Below, one piece after another: positions 1 through 8,347 of a DNA stretch of 64,000 nt. This stretch comes from Acidobacteriota bacterium. GTDB taxonomy: Bacteria > Acidobacteriota > Thermoanaerobaculia > UBA5066 > Gp7-AA6. Position 1 is the stretch's first letter. Each line of letters starts with the position of its first letter. The position numbers and the translations under genes were made by a program. The notes beneath the pieces are model-generated. The model ran no database searches. It had not been told where the DNA came from and worked only from the letters and a program-made list of their open reading frames with translations. Location: positions 124,001 to 188,000 of the forward strand of contig DAHUXD010000014.1 in NCBI GenBank assembly GCA_027307335.1. Reading direction: 5' to 3'.

Positions 1-206
1 GTCAGGCGCCGGCGCAGCACGCCGCCGTCCACGGGCGTTCCGGTCCGCGACTCGTCCAGATAGCCGAGCTTCGCGGGCGCCGAGGTTGGTGTCCGCGCGG
101 GTCCGGGCGTCGGGGGCAGCACCGCCGGCGCCTCGGGGCGCGCGCGGCAACCCGCGCCGGCGGAAAGAAGGGTCCCGAGGAAAACCGCCGCGGCGCCCCG
201 GTTCAT
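1..206 (-). CDS. Lipoprotein, N-terminal fragment; possibly a family-5 solute-binding protein
   Basis: An ATG at 206 on the minus strand opens a frame with no stop through the window edge (68 codons seen). The product starts with a short basic segment and a hydrophobic stretch ending LLSAGAGC, so Cys-21 is a plausible lipidation site although the lipobox is imperfect. A Pro/Ala linker follows, then the sequence LDESRTGTPVDGGVLRRRL. A phrase of the type 'GTPVDGGxLxRRL' often opens extracellular peptide/nickel-binding proteins of ABC transporters, but this is a weak hint from a short fragment. It lies 46 bases downstream of the beta-propeller gene on the same strand and could be its operon partner. 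Confidence 0.55.
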   Translation of the reverse strand, partial: MNRGAAAVFLGTLLSAGAGCRARPEAPAVLPPTPGPARTPTSAPAKLGYLDESRTGTPVDGGVLRRRL

Positions 207-252
207 GCGGCGAAGATTATGCCGCGATTCGGTACCGCGCCGCGGACGGCCG

Positions 253-2442
253 CTACGGAGCGACGAACGAGGCGGTCGCGACGTTGCGCGCGGCGTCGGT
301 GACGCGCACGAGGAGGTAACCGCCCTTCGCCTCGGGCGGGAGGTGGATGGCGTACGACTCGCGCGGCGAGTCGGAGAGGCCGTCCTTCGGCTCGACGCGG
401 GTCCACTTCTTCGCGTCGACGCTGTACTCGGCCTCGAGAATCGGCGAGGCGGAGTCCTCGGCCGAAAACTCGAGAACCCCGGCCGAGCGCGCGGTTTCCC
501 GGATCACCGGCGGCGTGTTGTCGATCCGCACGGGCGACGTCTCCCGCGAGGCGGTGCGGGCGTCGCCCGGGTTCGTCTCGGCGTCGGAGGCGTGGAGGCG
601 GAAGATGTAGTCGCCGTCGGGCAGGGCGGTCGCGTCGAACGAGTAGAACGTGTCGCGGATGTCCTTGCGGAGCAGGATCCACTTGCCGCCCGAGGCCGGA
701 CGGAACTCGAGCTCGTAGACGAGCGGGTCCCCGTCCGGATCGGATGCCTTCCACTGGAGCGTCCGGTAGCCCTTCCGGAAGAGCTTGCGCGGCGAGCCCT
801 CGGAGCGCGGCTCCTCGAGGCCGGTGAAGATGCCGCGCTCGTCCTGGGCCGAGCTCTCGAAGACGTTCGCGCCTCCCGACGCCGATCGCGCGAGCACCTC
901 GGCCGGATCGAGCGCGGTGAACGCGTCGATCACCGGGGTCGCGTTGTGATTCCGGTACGCGGCCTCGACCCTTCGGACGACCGGGGTGAGCCCCTCGCGG
1001 CCGGTCATGTGGAGCTTCCACTGGAGGTAGCGCCCGTCCGGCGCCCGGATCTCGACGGATTCCGCCCCCGCCTCCCAGGCCGACCACGCGCTCCACGTGG
1101 CGTCGGGCGTCGCGGACTCGCCCGAGCGGAACGCGAACTCGATGCGGGTCCCCCCGGGCACGTCGCCTTGCCAGCGAAACGCGCCGAAGCGGCTCGTGCG
1201 GCCGGTGTCCTTCACGGCCGAGACGTACTCGCCCGCGGCCGCGCCGGTGGTCGGGCGGTAGAGCGCCGTCGGCCCGTTCGTCCCGACGTCGCCGCCGGCG
1301 AGGAAGGTGACCTGCTTCTCGTCGAACGTCCGCGCGAGCGCCCACGAATCCGGCGTGAGCTCGTACAGCTTGCCGCGCGGCCCGGTTCCGGCGAGGACGC
1401 CCTCCCCCGCCGGATCCCGCGCGAGGTCGAAAACGATCTCGTCGGAGCTCGTCCACACGGCCCGGGGCACCTCCGCGCCGTCGAACAGGACGACCTCCGA
1501 GGAGTAGCCGCCGCGCAGGCCGCTCCGGCCCGGCGCGAGCCTCGGCGACGACACCGACACCGAGACCTCCGCCTTGCCGCCCCGGTCCTCGTCGTCGCTG
1601 CCGGGCGAGGCGGTCCGCGGCGCCTTCGGCGGCGGCAGCGCGGCGGGCAGCGAGACCGGCTCGCCCCCGGAGGAAGGCGACGCGCCGTCGGCCGACGTGA
1701 ACGCGGCCCAGACACGACCCGCCCGGTCGCCCGCGATCGACGCCACCTCCTGCTTCGACGAGTCGTAGACGGTGGCGACGCGTCCGGCCCTGTCGATGCG
1801 CAGCAGCAGGCCCGATCCGGACGTGCCGGCCCAGACGCGCCCCTCGCCGTCGACGTACAGCGCGCGAACGTGGGGGTCGCTCGCGGCGTGCACGCGCTCG
1901 CCCTTCCCCGCCGCGGTGACGCGGTGGATCTCGCCCGGCAGACCGGTGCCGACGTAGAGCACCGGCCCGTCGAAGGCGAGCGCCCAGACGTACTGCGCCT
2001 TCGTGTCGTAGTAGAGCGACGCCGCCCCGTTCTGGATGCGGTAGACCTTGCCGCCCGGCGAGCCGCCCGCGTAGAGCGCGCCGTCCGGGCCGCTCGCGAG
2101 CGCGGTCACCTCCTGCTCGTCGAGGCGGAGATCGGTCGCGGACTTGCCGGAGGGCGGGACGCGGAGGATCACCCCCGAGTCGCCCGTCGCGACGTAGAGA
2201 TCGCCGGCCTTCCCGGGCGCGGCGGCGAAGAGCACCGGCTCGCCGACGCCTTCGACCTTGGCGAGCGTGCGTCCGAGAAAGAGAGTCCCGGCCGAGGACA
2301 CCGAGACGCCGCGCGCCTCCCCCGACGAGAAGTCGGACGCGCTGTCGCTCACCCAGATCCGCACGGCCGCGCCGGAAAGCGCGCCGGGGGCGAGCGCCGC
2401 CGCGAGGGCGAGCGCCGGGACCGCTCCCGCGCGGAGCCTCAC
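253..2442 (-). CDS. Secreted beta-propeller protein with C-terminal Ig/fibronectin-like domain
   Basis: The 729-residue product starts at a GTG that overlaps the stop of the upstream S55-like gene (GTGA), so the two are translationally coupled. A signal peptide (about residues 1-25) leads into repeated blade-like units such as 'GPDGALYAGGSPGGKVYRI' and 'GEGRVWAGTSGSGLLLRID' over about residues 40-260, resembling NHL/SMP-30 or two-component-regulator propellers. A Pro/Ser-rich linker follows. The region after about residue 540 contains 'ASDPDGDPL' and 'IDNTPPVI', typical of Ig/cadherin-like sandwiches. No catalytic motif is visible. Binding or a structural role outside the inner membrane is likely; the ligand is unknown. 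Confidence 0.75.
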   Translation of the reverse strand: MRLRAGAVPALALAAALAPGALSGAAVRIWVSDSASDFSSGEARGVSVSSAGTLFLGRTLAKVEGVGEPVLFAAAPGKAGDLYVATGDSGVILRVPPSGKSATDLRLDEQEVTALASGPDGALYAGGSPGGKVYRIQNGAASLYYDTKAQYVWALAFDGPVLYVGTGLPGEIHRVTAAGKGERVHAASDPHVRALYVDGEGRVWAGTSGSGLLLRIDRAGRVATVYDSSKQEVASIAGDRAGRVWAAFTSADGASPSSGGEPVSLPAALPPPKAPRTASPGSDDEDRGGKAEVSVSVSSPRLAPGRSGLRGGYSSEVVLFDGAEVPRAVWTSSDEIVFDLARDPAGEGVLAGTGPRGKLYELTPDSWALARTFDEKQVTFLAGGDVGTNGPTALYRPTTGAAAGEYVSAVKDTGRTSRFGAFRWQGDVPGGTRIEFAFRSGESATPDATWSAWSAWEAGAESVEIRAPDGRYLQWKLHMTGREGLTPVVRRVEAAYRNHNATPVIDAFTALDPAEVLARSASGGANVFESSAQDERGIFTGLEEPRSEGSPRKLFRKGYRTLQWKASDPDGDPLVYELEFRPASGGKWILLRKDIRDTFYSFDATALPDGDYIFRLHASDAETNPGDARTASRETSPVRIDNTPPVIRETARSAGVLEFSAEDSASPILEAEYSVDAKKWTRVEPKDGLSDSPRESYAIHLPPEAKGGYLLVRVTDAARNVATASFVAP

Positions 2443-4295
2443 CAGGTCCTCGGCAAAACGTCCAGCGTCAGGCGCGCCGAGCCGGTCAGGGGAACGGGCT
2501 GCTCCACCGACTCCGACTGCAACCGGACGAAAGCGAGATCGGGCGTGCCGTCGCCCGGGCCGCGGTCGTGGAGGATCGCCGCGCGGCTCGGCGGCAGCGC
2601 CGCGAGCGCCTCCCCGTTGACGAGGGCGCCGGGCGCGGCGCGGTACGCGATGAGGTTCAGGGTGTTCGCGGGACGCACGCGGCCCAGGAACTCGAGAACC
2701 TGATCGAGCGAGTGCGGGTCGGGCGGGAAGAGCGAGAGGTCGTACGCGGTGGCGGCGTTGCCGTCGCCGACGAAGAGCGTCATCGGACCCGGCGGCGCGT
2801 CGTCCGGCACCTTCGCCGAGAGCACCACGCGCCGCGGGCCGCCGCGGAAGTCCTCCAGGTCGACCCAGATCGGCACGGTGTCGCCGGGCCGCACGCGCTC
2901 CTTCTGCGCCTCGACGTGGATCAGGCGCGCGCTCTGGAGCCGGTCGGAGTGGGAGATCTCCACGTCGACGCCGCGGATCGAGAGGTCGCGGAATTCGTTG
3001 GCCATGAGGAAATTCGTGAGCACCGCGAGAGAGGCGACGGCGTCGTCCTTCGCCGAGAGTCCCGAGAACACCGAGTCCCAGCGCACGGGTTTGTCCGACG
3101 TCTCGATCGAGGACTTCCAGACGATCGTCCGCTCGCCGGCGCGCTTCTCGAGGGTCGTCAGGACGTTGTCGACCGCGACCGCGAGCAGGATCGGCGTGAG
3201 CATCGCGTTGTGCACGACCTCGAAGCGGAAGGTTTGCGTGGGCAGGTCGTCGGACTTCATGCGGATCGTGATCGGCACCATCTTCGGCGCCTCGCCGAAG
3301 CTGCCGAGGATGCCCGTCGAGCGGTCCTGGGAGATCGAGCCGAGCACCGGACCGCTCGTCGCGAACTTGAACGAACGGTAGAGCGAGGGCAGCACGGTCA
3401 ACACGTCGGCGCTCGCCATCGGCATGTCCACGGGACCCATCGACAGAAACGGGTGGCCGAACGCGAGCACCGAGTTGCCGTCCACCCAGGTGACGGTTCC
3501 GGTCGCCGAGAGCACCATGTCGCCGGACAGGAGCACGGCCGCGACGGCCGAGCCCGGCTCGAGCCGCGCGGGTGGCGCGGGCGGGCCGATCGGCGAGCGC
3601 CCCGCCGATGGGGGCGCCGAAGCGCCGGAAGGCGCCACGAGCCAGTTCGCGGCCTCGGAGACTTCGCCGAACACCCGGCCCGGAAGAAGCGTCCCCGAGA
3701 GCGAGACCGGAAGCGGCAGAGGCGACGGGCCGGTGCTCGCCGGCTGCGCCTTGAGCGGCGCCAGCAGCGACTCGAACGGCGCGGCGAAGGTGCGGTCGCG
3801 GAACGCCGACACGAACGCGGCCGCTCGCGTGGCAGCGCCGCCGATCGGCACCGGCGGCGCGGCGGGCGCCTTGCGGATGTCGAGCATGCTCTGGATCGGG
3901 GTGATCCCGCAGATCGGCTCGCGCGAGAACGGCCAGCCGTACGCGAGCGCGCCGACGAGACGCCCGTCGACGTAGATCGGGCTGCCGCTCATGCCGGCGA
4001 TGATGCCGGTCTTGTCGAGCATGTCCCCGAGGACGCGCGCGAGGATCAGGTCCTGCTTCGGCGCGTAGCTCTTCAGCAGGCCGACGACTTCGATGTCGAA
4101 ACGCTGCACGCCCTTTCCATCGCCGAGATCGGAGAAGCCGTAGCCCTTCATCCCCGGCGCGAGCTCGCTCGCCGGCATGATGTCGGTCGGTCCCGCGGAG
4201 AGAGGCGGCGCCGCGACGAGCAGAGCGGCCGCCGCCGCGATGGAAAGCAGGAAACGCCTCACGGGTGCCACAACGCCTGCGGCGAGATGCTCCAT
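2439..4295 (-). CDS. Secreted SpoIVB-type peptidase S55-like protein, blocks in permuted order
   Basis: The 618-residue product has an N-terminal signal peptide; an alternative GTG start at 4262 gives a tidier one. Residues 63-140 match the C-terminal half of the S55 peptidase domain: 'VQRFDIEVV', then 'TGIIAGMSGSPIYVDG' with presumed nucleophile Ser-103, then 'GITPIQSML'. Residues 264-345 match the N-terminal half: 'ATGTVTWVDGNSVLAFGHPF' with presumed catalytic His-281, then 'GSISQDRSTGILG'. In Bacillus SpoIVB the His block precedes the Ser block, so the order here is reversed. No PDZ domain is recognised, and residues 350-618 are unassigned. Sporulation is not implied; a periplasmic serine peptidase or a non-catalytic relative are both possible. 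Confidence 0.8.
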   Translation of the reverse strand: MEHLAAGVVAPVRRFLLSIAAAAALLVAAPPLSAGPTDIMPASELAPGMKGYGFSDLGDGKGVQRFDIEVVGLLKSYAPKQDLILARVLGDMLDKTGIIAGMSGSPIYVDGRLVGALAYGWPFSREPICGITPIQSMLDIRKAPAAPPVPIGGAATRAAAFVSAFRDRTFAAPFESLLAPLKAQPASTGPSPLPLPVSLSGTLLPGRVFGEVSEAANWLVAPSGASAPPSAGRSPIGPPAPPARLEPGSAVAAVLLSGDMVLSATGTVTWVDGNSVLAFGHPFLSMGPVDMPMASADVLTVLPSLYRSFKFATSGPVLGSISQDRSTGILGSFGEAPKMVPITIRMKSDDLPTQTFRFEVVHNAMLTPILLAVAVDNVLTTLEKRAGERTIVWKSSIETSDKPVRWDSVFSGLSAKDDAVASLAVLTNFLMANEFRDLSIRGVDVEISHSDRLQSARLIHVEAQKERVRPGDTVPIWVDLEDFRGGPRRVVLSAKVPDDAPPGPMTLFVGDGNAATAYDLSLFPPDPHSLDQVLEFLGRVRPANTLNLIAYRAAPGALVNGEALAALPPSRAAILHDRGPGDGTPDLAFVRLQSESVEQPVPLTGSARLTLDVLPRTW

Positions 4296-4300
4296 TCCCT

Positions 4301-4329
4301 TTGACCCCTTGCAGCCCCTATGTTACGGT
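4301..4329 (+). promoter_or_regulatory. Candidate sigma-70 promoter for the tol operon
   Basis: TTGACC (4301-4306) is followed after 17 bases by TACGGT (4324-4329), only 8 bases before the ATG at 4338. On the other strand TAACAT (4325-4320) could be the -10 of the divergent S55-like gene, so the two promoters would overlap. The -10 is weak, so this is tentative. Confidence 0.4.
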
Positions 4330-4337
4330 CGAATTCG

Positions 4338-5081
4338 ATGCTCGTGACCGTCTTTCAGCCAGTCACCTCCGAAAATCTCCCCGGGCAGCCTTCCATCCTC
4401 TCCTTCTTCTCGGAAACGGGGCCCACGGCCAAGGTGGTCCTGGGGATCCTGCTCTTCTTCTCGCTCGTGTCTTGGGCGATCATCTTCGCCAAGTTCATCC
4501 GGTTGAGACGCGTGTCCCGTCAGTCCGAGAAATTCGTCGCCTTTTTCCGCAAATCGAAGCGATTCTCCGAGGTCAACACGTTCGCCGGCGAACTTTCGGA
4601 CACTCCTCTGACGACCCTGTTCAAGGCCGGGTATGCCGAGCTCGACGCTCAGGTCAAGGCGATCCGCGCGGAGGACACGCCGGCGACCGGCGGCGGCCCG
4701 ACCGGCAAGCTCCTCATCAAGAACATCTCGGGTATCGAGCGGGCGCTCGAGCGCGCCATCGGCGTCGAGATGTCGCGGCTCACGCGCTCCATGACCTTCC
4801 TGGCGACGACCGCCGCGGCCTGTCCCTTCATCGGCCTCTTCGGCACCGTGTGGGGCATCATGCAGTCGTTCCGGGCGATCGGCCAGACCGGCTCGACATC
4901 GATTGCCGCGGTCGCGCCCGGCATCTCGGAGGCGCTCGTCAACACCGCGGCGGGGCTCGCGGCGGCCATCCCGGCACTGATCTTCTACAACTACTTCATG
5001 GGCAAGGTCCGCGAGCAGCGCGCCGGAATGGAAGACTTCTCGCTCGAGTTCATCAATCTGGCGGAAAGGAACTTCACCTAG
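4338..5081 (+). CDS. tolQ: TolQ/ExbB-family inner-membrane proton channel subunit
   Basis: TolQ forms, with TolR, the proton-driven stator that energises the Tol-Pal system during envelope constriction. The product shows a first membrane segment ('VVLGILLFFSLVSWAIIF'), a cytoplasmic loop with a linker, and the two conserved C-terminal helices around 'TTAAACPFIGLFGTVWGI' and 'AAIPALIFYNYF', typical of the MotA/TolQ/ExbB domain. I prefer the ATG at 4338 (247 residues) because the likely promoter lies just before it; an in-frame ATG at 4320 would add six residues. It heads tolQ-tolR-tonB/tolA-tolB-pal-cpoB, which argues for TolQ rather than ExbB. Confidence 0.92.
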   Translation: MLVTVFQPVTSENLPGQPSILSFFSETGPTAKVVLGILLFFSLVSWAIIFAKFIRLRRVSRQSEKFVAFFRKSKRFSEVNTFAGELSDTPLTTLFKAGYAELDAQVKAIRAEDTPATGGGPTGKLLIKNISGIERALERAIGVEMSRLTRSMTFLATTAAACPFIGLFGTVWGIMQSFRAIGQTGSTSIAAVAPGISEALVNTAAGLAAAIPALIFYNYFMGKVREQRAGMEDFSLEFINLAERNFT

Positions 5082-5107
5082 TGTCGCGGTGTCCTCGGAG
5101 TTGAGCC

Positions 5108-5536
5108 ATGGCCTTCCAGCGGCAGTCGGAAGACCCCTTCGACCACCTCGCGGACATCAACGTGACGCCGCTCGTCGACGTCATGCTGGTGCTGCTCATC
5201 ATCTTCATGGTCACGGCGCCGATGCTCCACCAGGGCATCTCGGTGGCGCTGCCGAAGACCGCGACGACGAACCTGCGCTCCGGCCTCGAGGACCCGATCG
5301 TGCTCTCGATCTCCCGCGACGGCCTCTACTACATCAATGAGACGCCCGTCGCGCGGGGCCTCCTGAAGGACCGTCTCCGGGCGATCCTGCGCAACCACAA
5401 GGAGAAGGCGGTGCTGCTGAAGGCGGACCGCAGCCTCTCGTACGGCACGGTGGTCGAGACGCTCGATCTCCTGAATCGCATGGGCATCGAGAGCCTCGGC
5501 ATGATCACCGACACCTCGGGTTCGAAGACGAAATGA
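5108..5536 (+). CDS. tolR: TolR/ExbD-family stator subunit
   Basis: The 142-residue protein has a short cytoplasmic N-terminus, one membrane helix with the conserved 'INVTPLVDVMLVLLIIFM' segment whose Asp is the proton-carrying residue in this family, and a periplasmic ExbD domain. Length and layout are normal. It starts at an ATG 26 bases after tolQ. Its stop codon overlaps an ATG at 5533 that looks like the coupled start of the next gene but runs into a frame problem. Confidence 0.93.
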   Translation: MAFQRQSEDPFDHLADINVTPLVDVMLVLLIIFMVTAPMLHQGISVALPKTATTNLRSGLEDPIVLSISRDGLYYINETPVARGLLKDRLRAILRNHKEKAVLLKADRSLSYGTVVETLDLLNRMGIESLGMITDTSGSKTK

Positions 5537-5690
5537 AGGAGGCGCCCTCCGCGCCGGGCCTTCCGCCAACGGACCCGCGCTCGAGGGCGTAACGCCGATC
5601 GACACCGTCGGAGAAATCCTCGCCGAACGCCGGCAGGAGCGGCTTCCCTGGGGGCCGGCGGGCCTGCTCACGGTCCTGCTGCATGCGGGC

Positions 5691-6350
5691 GTGCTCGCGG
5701 CGATCCTCGTCTCCGCGCTCGCCCGGCCGGTCCGTTACATCGCGCCGCGGGCCGTCGCGGTGCGCCTCCTCTCCGCGGGATCCCTGCGGCCGGCCCCGCC
5801 GTCGCCACCGACCGAGCCGGCGCCGCCGCCCGCCGCGCCGAAGCCGAAGATCGAGAAGCCCCCCGTCGAGGAGGCGCCGAAGCCTTCGAAGAACGCGCTG
5901 CTCCTCCCTCCCAAGAAGGAGACCCGGAAGAAGCCCACGCCGCCGCCCGTGTCGCGCCCGGGCCGGGCGTCCGAGCCCGCCGTCAGCCTGCCCTCCTCCG
6001 GGGAGGAGGCGGGCGGGACGCCCGGCCCCGCCGGTGCGGGGGGGACCGCGGGCATCGGCAATCTGAAGCTCGACCAGGCCGACTTCAAGTACCCCGTCTA
6101 CATCGAGCGGCTGGTCCAGCTCATCAGCATGAACTGGTTCAAGCCGGCACAAACGGTGCAGACGAGTCCCGTCGTGCACTTCCAGATCGAGCGCGACGGC
6201 ACGATCACCGATCCCCGGATCGTCACGTCGAGCGGCCTGCCCTTCGTGGACCGCGCGGCCCTCCGCGCCGTCTACGCGTCGTCGCCCCTGCCGCCGCTGC
6301 CGGCCGAGTACGGCGGCCCGCACCTCGGCATCCAGGTCGTCTTCGAATGA
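5691..6350 (+). CDS. TonB/TolA-like energy transducer; true 5' end upstream and apparently frameshifted
   Basis: The product links the TolQR stator to the outer membrane. It has a Pro/Lys-rich periplasmic spacer (about residues 25-110) and a C-terminal TonB domain ('VQLISMNWFKPAQTVQ', 'RDGTITDPRIVTSSGLPFVDRAALRAV'). The first in-frame start is GTG 5691, but the same frame is open back to at least 5535 and encodes a basic segment plus the first half of the membrane anchor ('LAERRQERLPWGPAGLLTVL'). No ATG or GTG lies in that part. The natural-looking ATG at 5533 overlapping the tolR stop is one frame away and ends at a TAA (5590-5592). A missing base between 5536 and 5589 would restore a normal gene. 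Confidence 0.8.
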   Translation: MLAAILVSALARPVRYIAPRAVAVRLLSAGSLRPAPPSPPTEPAPPPAAPKPKIEKPPVEEAPKPSKNALLLPPKKETRKKPTPPPVSRPGRASEPAVSLPSSGEEAGGTPGPAGAGGTAGIGNLKLDQADFKYPVYIERLVQLISMNWFKPAQTVQTSPVVHFQIERDGTITDPRIVTSSGLPFVDRAALRAVYASSPLPPLPAEYGGPHLGIQVVFE

Positions 6351-6367
6351 GATCCCGGAGGACATCG

Positions 6368-7678
6368 ATGCGTTTCCGCTTCGCCGCCGCCGCGGCCTCC
6401 CTCGCGCTCGCCGCCGTCCGCGCTTCGGCTCAGGCACCTCCCCCGCAGCAGACCCCGTCGGCCGACGAAATCCAGATCGTCATCAAGGGGGGCGGAGAGC
6501 GCCGCCTCGCCGTCGCGGTGCCGACCCTCTACGCACCCGGGACCGCGGCGCTCCAGGCCAAGGTCGTCGATCCGTTCACGGGGACGCTGCGCTCGGACCT
6601 CGAGTACGCCGGCTCCTTCGCCATCGCCGATCCGGCCCACTACCCCACGGGCTCCCACGACCCGACGACCCCCGAGGAAGCCGCCCGCTGGCTCGGCACC
6701 GGGGCGGAGGTCCTGGTGGACACCCGCGGGGAGGTCGTCGGCGACCGAGTCTCGGTCGAGGCGCGCGTGTGGGACCTGAAGTCCCGCAAGCTGATCCTCG
6801 GCCGGAAGTATTCGGGCGGCGCGACGTACGTCGACCGGATCGCCCACACCCTCGCCAACGACCTCGTCAAGTACTTCACCGGGAAGCCGGGACTCTTCCT
6901 GTCGACGATCCTCTGCGTCGTCGAGCAGGGCGGCACCAAGGAGGTCGCCGCCCTCGACTTCGACGGCCGCAACGTGCGGACCCTGACCGCGCACAAGTCG
7001 ATCTCGATCTCCCCGTCGGCGGGGGGCGGCCGGGTGGCCTACACGTCGTACGTGCGCCTCTTCCCGCAGATCTGGACCATGGGGCTCGACGGCGGCGACA
7101 AGCGCGAGATCTCGACCGGCCTCGAGCTGAACGCCTCGCCGTCCCTATCGGCCGACGGGAGCCAGATCGCGTTCGCCGGCTCGGCCAAGGGCAACACCGA
7201 CATCTACACGATCGCCGCCGGCGGCGGGACGGCCCACCGGCTCACGACCAGCCGCGCGCTCGAGGCCTCGCCGGCCTGGTCCCCCGACGGCCGCCGGATC
7301 CTGTACACCTCGGATTTAACCGGCACCCCTCAGATCTACGTCATGGACGCCGAGGGCACCGGGTCGCGCCGCGTGACCTTCGCCGGCAACTGGAACGACG
7401 AGGGCTCGTGGTCCCCCGACGCCTCCCACATCGCGTTCGCCTGCCGCAACGAGGGCGACTTCAACATCTGCGTCATGGACATGAGCTCCGGCCAGACGAT
7501 CCAGATCACGTCGGACGGCTCGAACAGCCATCCGACCTTCTCCGCCGACGGGCAGAAGGTCGTCTATGCCTCGCGCCGCAACGGCTCGACGCAGATCTAC
7601 ACGGTCGACGTCAACGGCCAGAACCGCCGCCAGCTCACGCAGGGCGCGAACCACCTGCAGCCGTTCTGGGTACCTTGA
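6368..7678 (+). CDS. tolB: Tol-Pal system periplasmic beta-propeller TolB
   Basis: TolB is the periplasmic partner of Pal. The 436-residue product has a signal peptide ending near 'ASAQA', an N-terminal alpha/beta domain (about 40-175) that includes the typical 'DPFTGTLRSDLEYAGSF', and a six-bladed propeller of 'SPDGRRILYTSDLTGTPQIYVMD'-like PD40 repeats to the C-terminus. I chose the ATG at 6368 because GGAGG sits 6 bases upstream; an ATG at 6347 overlapping the preceding stop is the alternative. Confidence 0.93.
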   Translation: MRFRFAAAAASLALAAVRASAQAPPPQQTPSADEIQIVIKGGGERRLAVAVPTLYAPGTAALQAKVVDPFTGTLRSDLEYAGSFAIADPAHYPTGSHDPTTPEEAARWLGTGAEVLVDTRGEVVGDRVSVEARVWDLKSRKLILGRKYSGGATYVDRIAHTLANDLVKYFTGKPGLFLSTILCVVEQGGTKEVAALDFDGRNVRTLTAHKSISISPSAGGGRVAYTSYVRLFPQIWTMGLDGGDKREISTGLELNASPSLSADGSQIAFAGSAKGNTDIYTIAAGGGTAHRLTTSRALEASPAWSPDGRRILYTSDLTGTPQIYVMDAEGTGSRRVTFAGNWNDEGSWSPDASHIAFACRNEGDFNICVMDMSSGQTIQITSDGSNSHPTFSADGQKVVYASRRNGSTQIYTVDVNGQNRRQLTQGANHLQPFWVP

Positions 7679-7691
7679 TGCGCATGGATCA

Positions 7692-7721
7692 TTGGGGTTT
7701 TTGCGATCTCTTTGCTATATT
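7692..7721 (+). promoter_or_regulatory. Possible promoter upstream of pal
   Basis: An AT-rich patch in the tolB-pal gap contains TATATT (7716-7721) with TTGGGG (7692-7697) 18 bases upstream. It would give pal, cpoB and rpsT their own transcript, with a leader of about 50 bases and an AAGGAG site before pal. Confidence 0.3.
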
Positions 7722-7778
7722 GAATTTCGGTTTCCCCGCACCGGCTTTCCGCCCGCCTCACGGGCCAAGGAGACAGGA

Positions 7779-8345
7779 ATGAAAAGACGTTTCTCGGCGC
7801 TCACGATCGTGGCGCTCCTCGGACTGGTGGCCCTGCCGTTTGCCGCGGCGTGCAAGAAGAAGGCCCCGACGACTGCTCCCGAAGCCCGCCCGCCCGTGAC
7901 CTCGAAGCCGGCCGAGACGCCCGTCGCTCCTCCCCCGAAGCCGGCCCCGTCGACCGACATCGAGTCCCAGGACATCACGAACCTCGACATCGAGTCGCTG
8001 AACAAGAAGGGATACCTGAACGACGCGTTCTTCGACTTCGATCAGTCCGACCTCCGCGAGGACGCGCGCTCGACGCTCGCGACCGACGCCCAGTGGCTGA
8101 AGAAGCACCCCTCGGTCCAGGTCCTGATCGAGGGACACTGCGACGAGCGCGGCACCGCCGCGTACAACCTCGCGCTCGGCGACCGCCGCGCCAACGCCGC
8201 CAAGGAGTACCTGGTGTCGCTCGGCATCGACGCGTCGCGCATCAAGACGATCTCCTATGGAAAGGAGCGTCCGTTCTGCACCGAATCCTCGGAGAGCTGC
8301 TGGCAGAAGAACCGGCGCGCTCACCTCGTGATCACGGCCAAGTAG
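7779..8345 (+). CDS. pal: Peptidoglycan-associated lipoprotein Pal
   Basis: Pal tethers the outer membrane to peptidoglycan. The ATG at 7779 follows an AAGGAGA ribosome site and gives 188 residues. A signal peptide ends at Cys-25 ('LPFAAAC'), followed by a Pro-rich linker and an OmpA-like domain. The peptidoglycan-binding signature is clear in 'EGHCDERGTAAYNLALGDRR', as is the terminal 'NRRAHLVI'. Position between tolB and cpoB is canonical. Confidence 0.95.
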   Translation: MKRRFSALTIVALLGLVALPFAAACKKKAPTTAPEARPPVTSKPAETPVAPPPKPAPSTDIESQDITNLDIESLNKKGYLNDAFFDFDQSDLREDARSTLATDAQWLKKHPSVQVLIEGHCDERGTAAYNLALGDRRANAAKEYLVSLGIDASRIKTISYGKERPFCTESSESCWQKNRRAHLVITAK

Positions 8346-8347
8346 TC

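Noticed and set aside
2439-4295. Evidence of endospore formation from a SpoIVB-type domain
   Set aside because: The surrounding genes show a diderm with LPS; no other sporulation gene is present, and S55-like domains occur outside spore formers.
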